A DNA stretch of 64,000 bases, from NCBI GenBank assembly GCA_030645915.1, contig JAUSNO010000038.1, positions 234,854 to 298,853 of the forward strand. The letters are read 5' to 3'. Shown one piece after another: positions 34,837-42,953 of the stretch; positions within the stretch are counted from its first letter, which is position 1; every line of letters starts with the position of its first letter. Below the pieces are notes generated by a model, which made no database searches, was not told the origin of the DNA, and saw only the letters and a list, made by a program, of their open reading frames with translations. Made by a program: the position numbers and the translations under genes. Source of the DNA: Undibacterium sp. GTDB lineage: Bacteria; Pseudomonadota; Gammaproteobacteria; Burkholderiales; Burkholderiaceae_D.

Positions 34837-35067
34837 CTAGCGTTGATAAAATTCTTGCTCACGTCGGGTTTGGCAGTCGATACAGCACTGACAACCTGGC
34901 ATTGCAATACGGCGGCGCATGGGGATAGCCTCATCGCAATCACTACACAGCACATTGCTATCAAGCAGAGTTTTGCCAGCCAGACCAGCACGGCGCGCTT
35001 GTTCTTGCAAAGCCAAAGTGCGGGTGTGTTCTTCCTGCTCTGCAGCGCGATCAATAAAATCAGTCAT
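34837..35067 (-). CDS. TraR/DksA-type zinc-finger protein
   Basis: 76 residues with CSDC and CCIDC in DSNVLCSDCDEAIPMRRR and PGCQCCIDCQTRREQEF, the C-terminal C4 finger of the DksA/TraR family. TraR-like phage proteins bind in the RNA polymerase secondary channel and mimic ppGpp effects. The start overlaps the Rz end by eight bases. Confidence 0.85.
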   Translation of the reverse strand: MTDFIDRAAEQEEHTRTLALQEQARRAGLAGKTLLDSNVLCSDCDEAIPMRRRIAMPGCQCCIDCQTRREQEFYQR

Positions 35068-35611
35068 GCGTTAAATCTTCTAGTGAGTTGATAGGGCTTT
35101 CCCAATCGATCAAGGTATCTAACCTGGCGCGGCAGACCTCGTATTGGGCTTTGGCGTCGTTGATCCAGGTGGCGACGTCGGTATCGGTGGCAATGGCGGC
35201 ATCCGCTTCAACAGGCTCGCTGGCGGGCGTGGGCAGGGCTGTAGCTTTACCTCTTGCTGTCGCATTGTTGAGCAGGCGCACAGTAGCGTTGTTGAGGCAA
35301 GTATTGCCAGTAGTCGTACGGTTGATTTCACGTTGGTTCTCCGTTTTTGAAGTGGCAAGGCGTTGCTCGGTGTCGTCCAGGGCGATCTGTAAACTGTCTG
35401 CCCGTTCATTGGCGGTCACGATGCGCTTGAGTGCTGCACTGGTAGTTTGCGCGACCTCTTCGCTATGCGTCGCTTTGAGCGTGGCATTGTCGCCCTTGGC
35501 AATCGCTAGCTCGCCAGCGTTAAACCAGCTGGTGACAAAACAGCCCAGCAGCAATCCAAGCGCCAGCGTCACCAGCTGCGACCAATAGGTTTTGATGAAC
35601 AGGCCGATCAT
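35060..35611 (-). CDS. Rz: Rz-like inner-membrane spanin
   Basis: 183 residues. An N-terminal membrane anchor (LVTLALGLLLGCFVTSWF) is followed by a long periplasmic helical domain (residues about 45-110), the shape of i-spanins. With its partner it fuses inner and outer membrane in the last step of lysis. The outer partner is encoded inside this gene in another frame. It overlaps the endolysin by four bases. Confidence 0.8.
   Translation of the reverse strand: MIGLFIKTYWSQLVTLALGLLLGCFVTSWFNAGELAIAKGDNATLKATHSEEVAQTTSAALKRIVTANERADSLQIALDDTEQRLATSKTENQREINRTTTGNTCLNNATVRLLNNATARGKATALPTPASEPVEADAAIATDTDVATWINDAKAQYEVCRARLDTLIDWESPINSLEDLTHD
35119..35331 (-). CDS. Rz1: Rz1-like outer-membrane spanin, nested in Rz
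   Basis: 70 residues from a GTG with GGAGAA five bases upstream: VKSTVRLLAILASTTLLCAC. The signal ends in a lipobox with the acylated Cys at residue 20, and the mature part is Pro-rich (PCPRPPASLLKRMPPLPPIP), as typical for Rz1. It lies wholly within Rz in a different frame, as in lambda. Longer frames with other starts lack a signal. Confidence 0.8.
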   Translation of the reverse strand: MKSTVRLLAILASTTLLCACSTMRQQEVKLQPCPRPPASLLKRMPPLPPIPTSPPGSTTPKPNTRSAAPG

Positions 35612-36270
35612 GTTGGCACCACGACTCTGCCCCAGGATGCATAGCGCGGCTGGATGCGATTGAGAATGCGATCGGGGTAAGAGAGGTTTTCAGCGCAATG
35701 GATAATATGGCGGCTGGCGCGGCCACAAGCGGCATCGATGGCGACCCGATCAGCGCCTATGCCTGCCTTGGCCGCTTCCTTCTGCCAATGACCTAGCCCG
35801 CCGTTATAGCTGCGTAGTGTTGCCCATAGGCGGTCAAACTCCGCACCACTTACACGTTGATAAATCCATCTGTCATAGCCAACCAGTGAACGCATGGCCC
35901 AGACCGGATTGCTTGGCTGGCAATCAGTAGCAGATAGTTTGTTTAACGTACACCACCACTTGCTTGTGGCTGGCATAAACTGCGCCATACCCTTAGCACC
36001 AACCCGTGATACGGCTTGTGGGTTCCAGCCGCTTTCCTGCTGGATCTGGGCGGCAAACATCGGTACCGGTGCATCAAGACCCCATCCAGCGTGGGCAATG
36101 CGTGTTAACTCGGCACGGTGTTGCAGGGCGGTTCTCGGCAAATCTTGAGCGCAGGCTTGTGAGGAAGTGATGACTGTCGCCAGCATCGCCACAACAAAGA
36201 CAACGACAAACATGAACAGCAATGCCAAAAACAATTTGGCCGACTCAGTCATTTGGGATCGGCGACGCAT
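35608..36270 (-). CDS. Lytic transglycosylase endolysin
   Basis: 220 residues. N-terminal membrane segment (LFLALLFMFVVVFVVAMLAT), then an SLT domain with the catalytic Glu in QIQQESGWNPQAVSRVGAKG and MAQFMPAT. The N-terminal segment could serve as a signal-anchor that is released late. GGGGG precedes the start, which overlaps the holin stop (TAATG). Cleaves the glycan of peptidoglycan. Confidence 0.88.
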   Translation of the reverse strand: MRRRSQMTESAKLFLALLFMFVVVFVVAMLATVITSSQACAQDLPRTALQHRAELTRIAHAGWGLDAPVPMFAAQIQQESGWNPQAVSRVGAKGMAQFMPATSKWWCTLNKLSATDCQPSNPVWAMRSLVGYDRWIYQRVSGAEFDRLWATLRSYNGGLGHWQKEAAKAGIGADRVAIDAACGRASRHIIHCAENLSYPDRILNRIQPRYASWGRVVVPT

Positions 36271-36611
36271 TATGCCCCCAGCCCAACGGCGATCATGCTT
36301 GCTGCCACAATGATGGCACGGCGTATCTGTGCCGCTACAAACAGCAAATCGTTTTGCACGAAGTTTTCAAGGTCGAAGATCAGCCCGCTATCATCAATGT
36401 CAGCGGCTATTTCATCCTCGGCTATGAAGCTATCAGGCCGCGCATACGGGAACAAGGAGCGATCAAGCCAATAGCCAACCACGCCCGCCAACGCAATCAG
36501 GTTGATCTTGTACAGGCTGACGGGGATCTGGTTTGGTGCCAGGGCAAATATCAAGACTGACATGGCTAAGGCAAAGATCAGCCAGTCTGTCATGCGGGGG
36601 TATTTTTTCAT
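36270..36611 (-). CDS. Putative holin
   Basis: 113 residues with helices DWLIFALAMSVLIFALA, LYKINLIALAGVVGYWL and, after an acidic stretch, IIVAASMIAVGLG. Three membrane passes and position directly before the endolysin support a holin. GGAGCG precedes the ATG. It begins the lysis unit after a strong terminator. Confidence 0.75.
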   Translation of the reverse strand: MKKYPRMTDWLIFALAMSVLIFALAPNQIPVSLYKINLIALAGVVGYWLDRSLFPYARPDSFIAEDEIAADIDDSGLIFDLENFVQNDLLFVAAQIRRAIIVAASMIAVGLGA

Positions 36612-36633
36612 GTGCGCTCCTAAACTGGGTGGA

Positions 36634-36665
36634 AGTTCTGGGATTGAATGGTGTTAATCCAGAAC
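36634..36665 (-). promoter_or_regulatory. Dyad upstream of the lysis genes, candidate late-activator site
   Basis: AGTTCTGGGATT and AATCCAGAACT form an 11-base inverted repeat with one bulge around 9-10 bases. It lies in the only gap between the terminator at 36722-36752 and the holin, where a late promoter must start. Mor/C-type activators bind dyads, so it is a candidate. Confidence 0.35.
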
Positions 36666-36721
36666 TCAGTTTATTGAAGGCAATACGGCGCAGCTATGAG
36701 ATGGGGTTCGGGGTAAACGTC

Positions 36722-36752
36722 AAAGGCCGCAAGGGATTAGCTTGCGGCCTTT
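36722..36752. terminator. Strong bidirectional terminator
   Basis: AAAGGCCGCAAG and CTTGCGGCCTTT form a perfect 12-base stem with a 7-base loop, ending in T on both strands. It closes the DUF4124 gene and separates the middle from the lysis/late region. Confidence 0.85.
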
Positions 36753-36773
36753 GATGAAATTTAATTGAAAGAT

Positions 36774-37286
36774 TTATTTTTGTAACTTAGTGCGCTCTTG
36801 ACGTAGAGTTTCAATTTCAACCTCTAACGATTTAATCTTATTGGTATATTTGCTGGCGACGGCTTCCATTTCTCCGCTGATACTAACATCGCGAGTGGCA
36901 CCAGCAAGATTGTTATTGGATATGCGTTTTGAGGCGCGCAAGTTATCCATCTCGGTTTCCATCTGGCTATTCAATGACCGAATCTGCGCTTGTGCTCTGG
37001 TGATCTCTTCTTCTATCGCACGCAAACGGTGACGCACTCTGAAATCCTGATCGCTTTTATCTTTGTCGCTAACTACTGGAGCAGATCCAGCTGCATTTGC
37101 AACGGCCAGTATAGGCTTTGCCGTAGGTTCATCCAGCTTAAGCTTAATCGCACCACCAGCCTTGGCATTGACACATGGCGTCTCTGAAAACGAGGTCTTA
37201 CCATCGACTGTACATTTATATATTTCGGCACTTGCCGAACCAGCGACTAACAGAGCAATAGCAGCGATCAAGGCTTTCATCGTCAT
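36774..37286 (-). CDS. Secreted DUF4124-type protein with coiled coil (cargo)
   Basis: 170 residues. A signal peptide (MKALIAAIALLVAGSASA) is followed by the short DUF4124 unit EIYKCTVDGKTSFSETPC, then a long coiled coil (RLRAIEEEITRAQAQIRSLN, VEIETLRQERTKLQK). DUF4124 proteins are common in proteobacterial chromosomes, not in phage structural modules, so this is probably cargo. Flanked by Mor upstream and the terminator downstream. Confidence 0.78.
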   Translation of the reverse strand: MTMKALIAAIALLVAGSASAEIYKCTVDGKTSFSETPCVNAKAGGAIKLKLDEPTAKPILAVANAAGSAPVVSDKDKSDQDFRVRHRLRAIEEEITRAQAQIRSLNSQMETEMDNLRASKRISNNNLAGATRDVSISGEMEAVASKYTNKIKSLEVEIETLRQERTKLQK

Positions 37287-37298
37287 CCTTTTGGTTAA

Positions 37299-37712
37299 TT
37301 AAAACAAACTCTCTTGTACACCACGCCCGACATCACTCATGTCGGTAGTCTTTAAAATATGATGCACCCATCGATCAGATATTTCATGTTCACGCATGAG
37401 TTCGCGCACAGTCGAGCCAGCATTATAAGCGGTCACAATGCGGCGATTGCGTTCTTCGCGGTAGTGGTTGGATAAATTAGGGATATAAAGGCACTCACCA
37501 CCAAAGTGTTTACACAAGCGCTGCGCGTTGGCCATGCTCACCACTTCAGCCAGTGCTGCGAAAGTTTGCGCGCCCAGACCGACTTCTGATTTAGGAAAAT
37601 CAAAGCGGCCACCGCCAAAGTTCTTGGCATCCATCATCCGTAGCGCTGCAGCTTCACCAATTAGGCTGATGAGCATTTTAACGGTGCCGTCTGGGGTGTT
37701 GGGCAGTGCCAT
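37299..37712 (-). CDS. mor: Mor/C-type middle or late transcription activator
   Basis: 137 residues. A Mor-family region (FGGGRFDFPKSEVGLGAQTF, LCKHFGGECLYIPN) and a C-terminal HTH (AGSTVRELMREHEISDRWVH) are clear. Only one such gene was seen, so it may serve both Mor and C roles. It lies one base after GemA. Confidence 0.9.
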   Translation of the reverse strand: MALPNTPDGTVKMLISLIGEAAALRMMDAKNFGGGRFDFPKSEVGLGAQTFAALAEVVSMANAQRLCKHFGGECLYIPNLSNHYREERNRRIVTAYNAGSTVRELMREHEISDRWVHHILKTTDMSDVGRGVQESLF

Positions 37713-37713
37713 G

Positions 37714-38139
37714 TTAAATCCTTCCGTGACGCTTGGCGTCAGCCATCAAGGCGGCGATGATCTTGGATAGATCATCGACATCACAAAACTGGATGCTGGA
37801 ACGCTTCAAATTTTTGACGATAGGGTCAAGGTAAGACCATGGCCGCCCGGCCTCTGCCAACAGCGCTTCAATCTTGCGCATACGCGGCATGCGATCAACC
37901 GCCACTTGTGGCAAACCGCGACCACCGGATTTACCCTTGGCCTTCCAGCCTATCTTTTTAAAATGATCCAGGAGCGCCTTGCGACCTTGCCACGTTAAAT
38001 CTTTGCTTGATGTCTTGCCAGTCACCTGCAGCAGCAAAGCGCGGTAGGCATCATCCTCCAGCGCCAGCTCTTTCTTGGCGATATGGATCTGTGCCATCTC
38101 GGCATTGCGCAGTTGGTCGGCGGTTTTTAACGGCTTCAT
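37714..38139 (-). CDS. gemA: GemA-like regulator (Mu gp16, DUF1018)
   Basis: 141 residues with IHIAKKELALEDDAYRALLL, then VTGKTSSKDLTWQGRKALLD and a Gly-Lys-rich link before VAVDRMPRMRKIEALLAEAG, typical for DUF1018. Mu GemA alters host DNA supercoiling-related gene expression. It overlaps both neighbours' ends by four or few bases. Confidence 0.9.
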   Translation of the reverse strand: MKPLKTADQLRNAEMAQIHIAKKELALEDDAYRALLLQVTGKTSSKDLTWQGRKALLDHFKKIGWKAKGKSGGRGLPQVAVDRMPRMRKIEALLAEAGRPWSYLDPIVKNLKRSSIQFCDVDDLSKIIAALMADAKRHGRI

Positions 38140-38555
38140 GGTTGATAACCAATCGACACCAATTCTAGGCTTTGATTGTTTTTTTCAAAGTGACGACGCA
38201 TGGATTTAACGTTGTTCCAATGTGGCAGGCGTGTCGTATATTTTTTGTTTAACTCATCCAGTTTCGCTTTGGGGCAGCGCTTACCACCCCAGATCTTAAT
38301 CAAGTCGGCACGACATTTAGCTGTCAGCAAGAAGGATGCCTTAGGGCAAAAGAATCGCTTACCTTCGTCGCTGTCTTCTCTCGTCCATTTGCCACACCAT
38401 TGACCATTGACGTAGGTCACGATGGTGTACTTCAGCGATTTAATGCGCTCGATCTGTAAAGTCACTTTAAAACCATCGATCAGCATTTCTACATGCCCCC
38501 ATGATCCAGATAGTTCTGTTTCGACCTGCGTCCATTGTTCTTTTGTGATTGGCAT
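38136..38555 (-). CDS. Early-region phage protein, unknown
   Basis: 139 residues, mixed alpha/beta (VEMLIDGFKVTLQIERIKSL, TYVNGQWCGKW), basic at the end. It overlaps gemA by four bases. Such proteins are common beside GemA in B3-like phages; function unknown. Confidence 0.65.
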   Translation of the reverse strand: MPITKEQWTQVETELSGSWGHVEMLIDGFKVTLQIERIKSLKYTIVTYVNGQWCGKWTREDSDEGKRFFCPKASFLLTAKCRADLIKIWGGKRCPKAKLDELNKKYTTRLPHWNNVKSMRRHFEKNNQSLELVSIGYQP

Positions 38556-38637
38556 ATTTCCCTCGGCTGCTCATCAGTACCGGACAACCCTGTCCGGCAG
38601 ACCATATCGGTGATTGCACCGATATGGTTTCGCTTGT

Positions 38638-38937
38638 TTAGAAACCAGTTGCCACAACATCTTTTAAGGATTTGGCTGCGCTGAACTTCGGCACTGTCTT
38701 GGCGGGGATGTCGATCTCTGCACCCGTGGCAGGGTTGCGGCCTTTACGGGCCGCACGCCTATCTATCGTGAATTTACCAACTCCAGGTAACGCGACGTCT
38801 TCACCTTTGGCTAATGCGCCATGGAGTACGTCGGCCAATGAATCCAATACGGCTTCGACTGAATTTTTTTGCACGCCAGAGTCTTTGTAGTGGAGAGCGC
38901 GTTCCTGGATTGCTGCGACTAGTTGTTGCTTGTTCAT
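38638..38937 (-). CDS. HU-type DNA-binding protein
   Basis: 99 residues with the HU/IHF fold: MNKQQLVAAIQERA, LADVLHGALAKGEDVALPGV, GKFTIDRRAARKGRNPATG, then KTVPKFSAAKSLKD. It bends DNA and may aid transposition synapsis or packaging, as Mu depends on HU. Its length and arm motif are complete. Confidence 0.92.
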   Translation of the reverse strand: MNKQQLVAAIQERALHYKDSGVQKNSVEAVLDSLADVLHGALAKGEDVALPGVGKFTIDRRAARKGRNPATGAEIDIPAKTVPKFSAAKSLKDVVATGF

Positions 38938-38963
38938 GTGTTACTCCGTTAAATAATATTGAA

Positions 38964-39128
38964 TTACTGCGCTTTTAAAACTTCTCGAACTTCAATCACG
39001 CGGGCGTCATACGCGCAAATTTCTTTTGATTCACCGTCTTGTAGAACCGCATCTAAGACGCCTGAAACATGGATCTGTACTTCCTTGGTACTCGCACAAT
39101 GCGCGGTTACTTTTACTGATGTAGTCAT
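38964..39128 (-). CDS. Small early phage protein
   Basis: 54 residues from MTTSVKVTAHCASTKEVQIH, a short beta-rich chain ending EVREVLKAQ. The longer frame to 39212 has no ribosome site. Beside HU in the early block. Unknown function. Confidence 0.55.
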   Translation of the reverse strand: MTTSVKVTAHCASTKEVQIHVSGVLDAVLQDGESKEICAYDARVIEVREVLKAQ

Positions 39129-39284
39129 GATGTTCTTTCGTTGTAATGACATTAAAAAATGACCCGTCTCGTGGGTCATCCGGCACACTCGCTCAGGCAA
39201 ATGGGAACCCAAGATATGCAGATGCTGTTACGTTAGTTCTGCTGAAGATTTGCGCCACCTGCATCTGGGCGCGCCAATTAATCG

Positions 39285-39905
39285 TTAAATCGCAGCCATA
39301 TCCAAACTGATAGGCAGGTACTTGTCTTCGCCTACGCGCTCATAAAAGCGCATGTATTGCTTGCTACCCACTACCTGTAAAGACTCACCAATGGCGGTCA
39401 TAGCACGGGTCCATTTGTCGTCTTTGATATCCAGGCGGCGCAGGCCTAGCACGCGGCCGGTGTTGATATTGCCTTCCTTGTCGGCCTTGAAGGCGTCATG
39501 CACCAGCACTTTTATCTTGGGATCACTACCCACAGACCATTCTTCTATGCACTCATCAATCAATGCTTTAGCGGCCTGTAGGCGTTCATCAAAGGTGATG
39601 TTTTCTTGTATGGCCAGCTGGATCTTGAATTGACCATCGAAGCTATGCAGCGTGACGTTACCTTTTTTACCGCCCAGCTCTACGCCATACTGCTCGGCGC
39701 TGAGGGTGATGAATGCGGCCACGTCGCCAAACACCTGGCCTTTAAATTTACTCAATAGATCGCGCATCGTTTTAGCGGCAAGCGCCAGCTCTTGCACTAC
39801 CTGATCACGGGTCTGGTCAATTGGCTTGATCAGCGTTAAAGGCACAAGGTGACCTTGCGCATTTCTGAGATAGCCTTCTGGGATTGCTATGGTTGCTTGG
39901 TTCAT
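39285..39905 (-). CDS. DUF3164 early protein
   Basis: 206 residues beginning MNQATIAIPEGYLRNAQGHL with VPLTLIKPIDQTRDQVVQEL and EWSVGSDPKIKVLVHDAFKA, the pattern of DUF3164, common in the early region of Mu-like phages. Role unknown, perhaps in replication. Confidence 0.85.
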   Translation of the reverse strand: MNQATIAIPEGYLRNAQGHLVPLTLIKPIDQTRDQVVQELALAAKTMRDLLSKFKGQVFGDVAAFITLSAEQYGVELGGKKGNVTLHSFDGQFKIQLAIQENITFDERLQAAKALIDECIEEWSVGSDPKIKVLVHDAFKADKEGNINTGRVLGLRRLDIKDDKWTRAMTAIGESLQVVGSKQYMRFYERVGEDKYLPISLDMAAI

Positions 39906-39920
39906 GTGTTGCTCCTGGTG

Positions 39921-40019
39921 TTAAACATCTGTTGGGCCGATGGGGATGCGGTGTTGCCGTGGTTCTTTGCTGGGCTGCTCTGGCGGTGGCCAGGGGACAA
40001 TGGGGTCAAACTTATTCAT
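39921..40019 (-). CDS. 32-residue proline-rich mini protein
   Basis: MNKFDPIVPWPPPEQPSKEP followed by RQHRIPIGPTDV and a stop. AAAGGA lies nine bases upstream. The ATG overlaps the end of the 198-residue gene by eight bases and the stop is 15 bases before the DUF3164 start, so it fills the gap exactly. Plausible co-translated peptide. Confidence 0.5.
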   Translation of the reverse strand: MNKFDPIVPWPPPEQPSKEPRQHRIPIGPTDV

Positions 40020-40608
40020 GCTGAAAGTCCTTTCTTCTGGTGAGTTGTTTTAACTGTTCACTGACATGGGCTGGCATCTTGGTACGCGGCAAGATGGCTT
40101 CTACTTTGGCTGGCCCTTGCTGTACGTTCTGTCTGGTGCTGCCACTACCTGCGTGGCCTGCGCGCTTTTGCTCATTTATGGTTTCTGCTTTTCCTTCACT
40201 CTTGTTGGCGTAGCCCATAACAACTTCCAGCAAATAGCCGTGGCTAGACAATGGCAGGCGCAAACCGTTGTTGCCGTGGGCGCGCTGGACTACTTCTTCA
40301 AAACCTTGTCTCCAGTAGTCCAGTGGCGCTGGCCAGATCCTGCCGCCACGTTCCAACGTTGCTGGTGCGATCATCGCCACCAGCTCATTGGCGAGACTTG
40401 CTATGCGCTCATAACGCATGGCTGTCTTGGATGGCGCAAACAAAGTGATGTAGGCCAGCATGGGGCGCAACAGCTTGCGGCCTTCTGATGAGGCTTCGAC
40501 CAATGCCACCATCGCATCACGTACGCCCTGGTGCGCAAAGACGATGTCCCATGTCAAAGGGTTGCGGCACACTGGACAATCAAAAGTCGGCAAGCTCATC
40601 GCATCCAC
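40012..40608 (-). CDS. Early phage protein with CxxC finger
   Basis: 198 residues with FDCPVCRNPLTWD at the start, a helical middle (QGVRDAMVALVEASSEGRKL, YITLFAPSKTAMRYERIASL) and a Lys/Arg-rich end. It looks like a DNA- or protein-binding early factor. It overlaps both neighbours slightly. No family name. Confidence 0.6.
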   Translation of the reverse strand: MDAMSLPTFDCPVCRNPLTWDIVFAHQGVRDAMVALVEASSEGRKLLRPMLAYITLFAPSKTAMRYERIASLANELVAMIAPATLERGGRIWPAPLDYWRQGFEEVVQRAHGNNGLRLPLSSHGYLLEVVMGYANKSEGKAETINEQKRAGHAGSGSTRQNVQQGPAKVEAILPRTKMPAHVSEQLKQLTRRKDFQHE

Positions 40609-40844
40609 CTGCGGTGTACCAACATCGATGCAATAATCCCCAGCGGCCCACCGACCAGATAAGCACCTATCTCTAACCAGCCCGCACCAGGAGCGAGTTT
40701 GTACAAGAGCATTTGGCCAGCACCGACCACAAAGCTAGTGATACCCGCCGCCATGTAACGCCCCTGGTTCACATTGAGACTTTGAAAGCCCAGGGCGAAC
40801 ACCAGTACGAAGGTGGATAGGAACAAGATCAGCGCTTGTGGCAT
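40596..40844 (-). CDS. Small membrane protein of the early region
   Basis: 82 residues with three hydrophobic helices (ALILFLSTFVLVFALGF, GITSFVVGAGQMLLYKL, LEIGAYLVGGPLGIIASML). Early phage membrane proteins may block superinfection, but this is only a guess. Starts in the stop of the previous gene. Confidence 0.6.
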   Translation of the reverse strand: MPQALILFLSTFVLVFALGFQSLNVNQGRYMAAGITSFVVGAGQMLLYKLAPGAGWLEIGAYLVGGPLGIIASMLVHRRWMR

Positions 40845-41104
40845 TAGTGGATCTCCTTACTAGCTTTTGGCACGATTTTCACATTCGTTTTTATGATGGC
40901 GTCCAAGATGTCTATGATTGCCACTGCGTCTTTTTCTATATGGGCGGTGACCAGTGAACCGAGCCAATTCCCCATCTCTATGGCAATACTTTCAAAATTA
41001 CTTCTCTCTGTTAGACACTGCGCCAGCACTTCTTCAAGATCGGTGTAGCTGGGCTGTTGTCCATTGCTGAGCATGGATTCCATTTTTTGCATTGGGCTAC
41101 TCAT
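40844..41104 (-). CDS. Small early protein, unknown
   Basis: 86 residues from MSSPMQKMESMLSNGQQPSY with GGAGGG seven bases upstream. Helical, acidic (DLEEVLAQCLTERSNFESIA). A longer start would cover the end of the previous gene and is less likely. Confidence 0.55.
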   Translation of the reverse strand: MSSPMQKMESMLSNGQQPSYTDLEEVLAQCLTERSNFESIAIEMGNWLGSLVTAHIEKDAVAIIDILDAIIKTNVKIVPKASKEIH

Positions 41105-41105
41105 G

Positions 41106-41348
41106 TTATTGCCCTCCCAAATCAAGCATGGCTGCACGTACATCTGCACGACGCATCAACAAATCAATGCGGTTGCGCTCGGTCGCTTCTTGGTTAGTTT
41201 TTAACTCTTCGATGTAGTCGCCCAGGGCGCGATACTGGCAATCAATGCGCCAGATCTGCCATGCTTTAACCAGACGTTTAACGCTTGCAATGACCTCGCC
41301 AATCAAGATGTGATTGTTGGCGGCTTCGCCTAATTGAGCGATTTTCAT
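41106..41348 (-). CDS. Small early helical protein, unknown
   Basis: 80 residues, all helix (LVKAWQIWRIDCQYRALGDY, IEELKTNQEATERNRIDLL). Overlaps the previous gene by four bases. No family recognised. Confidence 0.55.
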   Translation of the reverse strand: MKIAQLGEAANNHILIGEVIASVKRLVKAWQIWRIDCQYRALGDYIEELKTNQEATERNRIDLLMRRADVRAAMLDLGGQ

Positions 41349-41653
41349 GCTGCACCGCCTTCCTGTACTGGCGTACAGCTATCCAAGGTGACGCAACCCG
41401 ATTTACCTTCCAGCCAAACGACAGCGGTGTGGCCGCTTAATACTTCAGCGTTGCAAATGGTGTTAAAGCGTTGTGGCTCAGCGTAAGGATCGCTTCGATA
41501 TTCCACCACTTGCCCGATCTTGACGGTTTGGTTCCAGTGCTTTACCTGCTCTGTCGGTAGGTGAGTAGTCATTGCCGCGAAGAGTGATGCCGCATCCCTG
41601 CCAGTAGCGCGGATTGACATGCCGCGCTTATTCTTTGTAAAAGTCACGCTCAT
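41345..41653 (-). CDS. Small early protein, unknown
   Basis: 102 residues, mixed (VTFTKNKRGMSIRATGRDAA, ICNAEVLSGHTAVVWLEGKS). Overlaps both neighbours by four bases. No family recognised. Confidence 0.55.
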   Translation of the reverse strand: MSVTFTKNKRGMSIRATGRDAASLFAAMTTHLPTEQVKHWNQTVKIGQVVEYRSDPYAEPQRFNTICNAEVLSGHTAVVWLEGKSGCVTLDSCTPVQEGGAA

Positions 41654-42339
41654 GCCGCCACCTCTTCAGTCGCTGCAATCTGAGGCGCGCCAACTTCAGG
41701 AAGTGGCAGAGTCACGGTGTCGATAATTCCAGCCTGTTGCGCATCCCCGTTGCCCATCTTTTTAATGCGCTCCTGGGTTTTCATATCTGACACGCGGCGG
41801 GCGTTAAATCCGTTTTCCCAATAATCACTACGTGGGTCTTCTACTGGGTATGGATTGTCTTGAATGCTGCCGATGCAGTAGTAACCTTCGTCGTTCGCAT
41901 CACTGAAGCTTTTAGCCTGGCCTACGCCACCTTGCGTGGCGGTATATGGCACGGGCTTAAATGCGACAGCCAGTGTTGCTACTACTGGTGCTGCAACTGG
42001 GCGAGGCTTGTGACTACATTGCTGGCAAGCCTGCCAATGCTGCATCTGCAATGGGTTATGGGTAGGTGCCACGCACAAAGCATGTTCACGGCAATACACT
42101 GCACCAACATTGCTGCCTGTGTAGGGGCATTCAAGCTGCTCATAAGCACGGCGGAACTCGCGTTCAAAATTAGTCGTCTTGGCAGTGCCCTTGCCATAGG
42201 CAGCAAGGCCGTTGACTACGGCTGATACCGTAGCGCGATCAACGCCCATTTTTAACGCTACTTGCGTCTTGTTGGTGGCAGCGACTTCGCGCTCCAGCGC
42301 TTTGAACCAATCAGCATCCATGTAGTTACACCAGATCAT
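41650..42339 (-). CDS. HTH protein with cysteine cluster, early region
   Basis: 229 residues. An N-terminal Cro-like HTH (NKTQVALKMGVDRATVSAVV) is followed by CPYTG, YCREHALC and a CQQC pair, suggesting a zinc site. GGGAG seven bases before 42339 supports this start, inside the end of the previous gene. Perhaps an early regulator. Confidence 0.6.
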   Translation of the reverse strand: MIWCNYMDADWFKALEREVAATNKTQVALKMGVDRATVSAVVNGLAAYGKGTAKTTNFEREFRRAYEQLECPYTGSNVGAVYCREHALCVAPTHNPLQMQHWQACQQCSHKPRPVAAPVVATLAVAFKPVPYTATQGGVGQAKSFSDANDEGYYCIGSIQDNPYPVEDPRSDYWENGFNARRVSDMKTQERIKKMGNGDAQQAGIIDTVTLPLPEVGAPQIAATEEVAA

Positions 42340-42952
42340 CTTCTTCTCCCTTTTTTTCTTCCCACATCACACAATTAGTATTTTGATCAATGACACTTGC
42401 TGCCCTTTGTATCGCTGGCGGGCGACTGCCGGTGTCCATCGTGGCTAGTAATCGGAAGCGCGCAGGCTGGCCACGCTTTTGGCGCGCAGTGCATTCCAGG
42501 TATTTCGCCGCCTGCAAAAACCACATATAGCGCTTGGCCGTTGCCTCTGACACTTGACTGGTCGGTGTAGAAGAGAACGCGGCAAGCTGGCGATAGTTAA
42601 ACTCTTGCGCAGTGAATAAGCGCCGCATTGTTCCCCACATCCTTTCGTTGGCAGTACCCTCCAACATCAGTACGCCCTTGACATTGAACCGAGGGGCTTC
42701 GATGCCGTTATCACGCTCCAACACATAGATGTTGCGAGCACACAAGGCATTCACTTTTTGCACGCCAGAGACTGTGATAAAACCCGCTTTCGAGAGGGCT
42801 TTAACATAGTCGTTGACGCAATCGGGCGCTTGCGTTGCCAGGTACTCTAAGTCCTGACAAGTGAAGCTGATTTGTGTACGAATGGCTTCCCAAATACGCT
42901 GACGCGGGCTTTTTGTCCCCGTCATTACGCGAGTGATAGCTTTCTTTGCCAT
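42326..42952 (-). CDS. Winged-helix-type early protein
   Basis: 208 residues from MAKKAITRVMTGTKSPRQRI. It reads as two wHTH-like parts (IWEAIRTQISFTCQDLEYLA and LFTAQEFNYRQLAAFSSTPT). It begins one base after the stop of transposition protein B, supporting this start over longer ones. Function unknown; conserved place behind B. Confidence 0.6.
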   Translation of the reverse strand: MAKKAITRVMTGTKSPRQRIWEAIRTQISFTCQDLEYLATQAPDCVNDYVKALSKAGFITVSGVQKVNALCARNIYVLERDNGIEAPRFNVKGVLMLEGTANERMWGTMRRLFTAQEFNYRQLAAFSSTPTSQVSEATAKRYMWFLQAAKYLECTARQKRGQPARFRLLATMDTGSRPPAIQRAASVIDQNTNCVMWEEKKGEEDDLV

Positions 42953-42953
42953 C

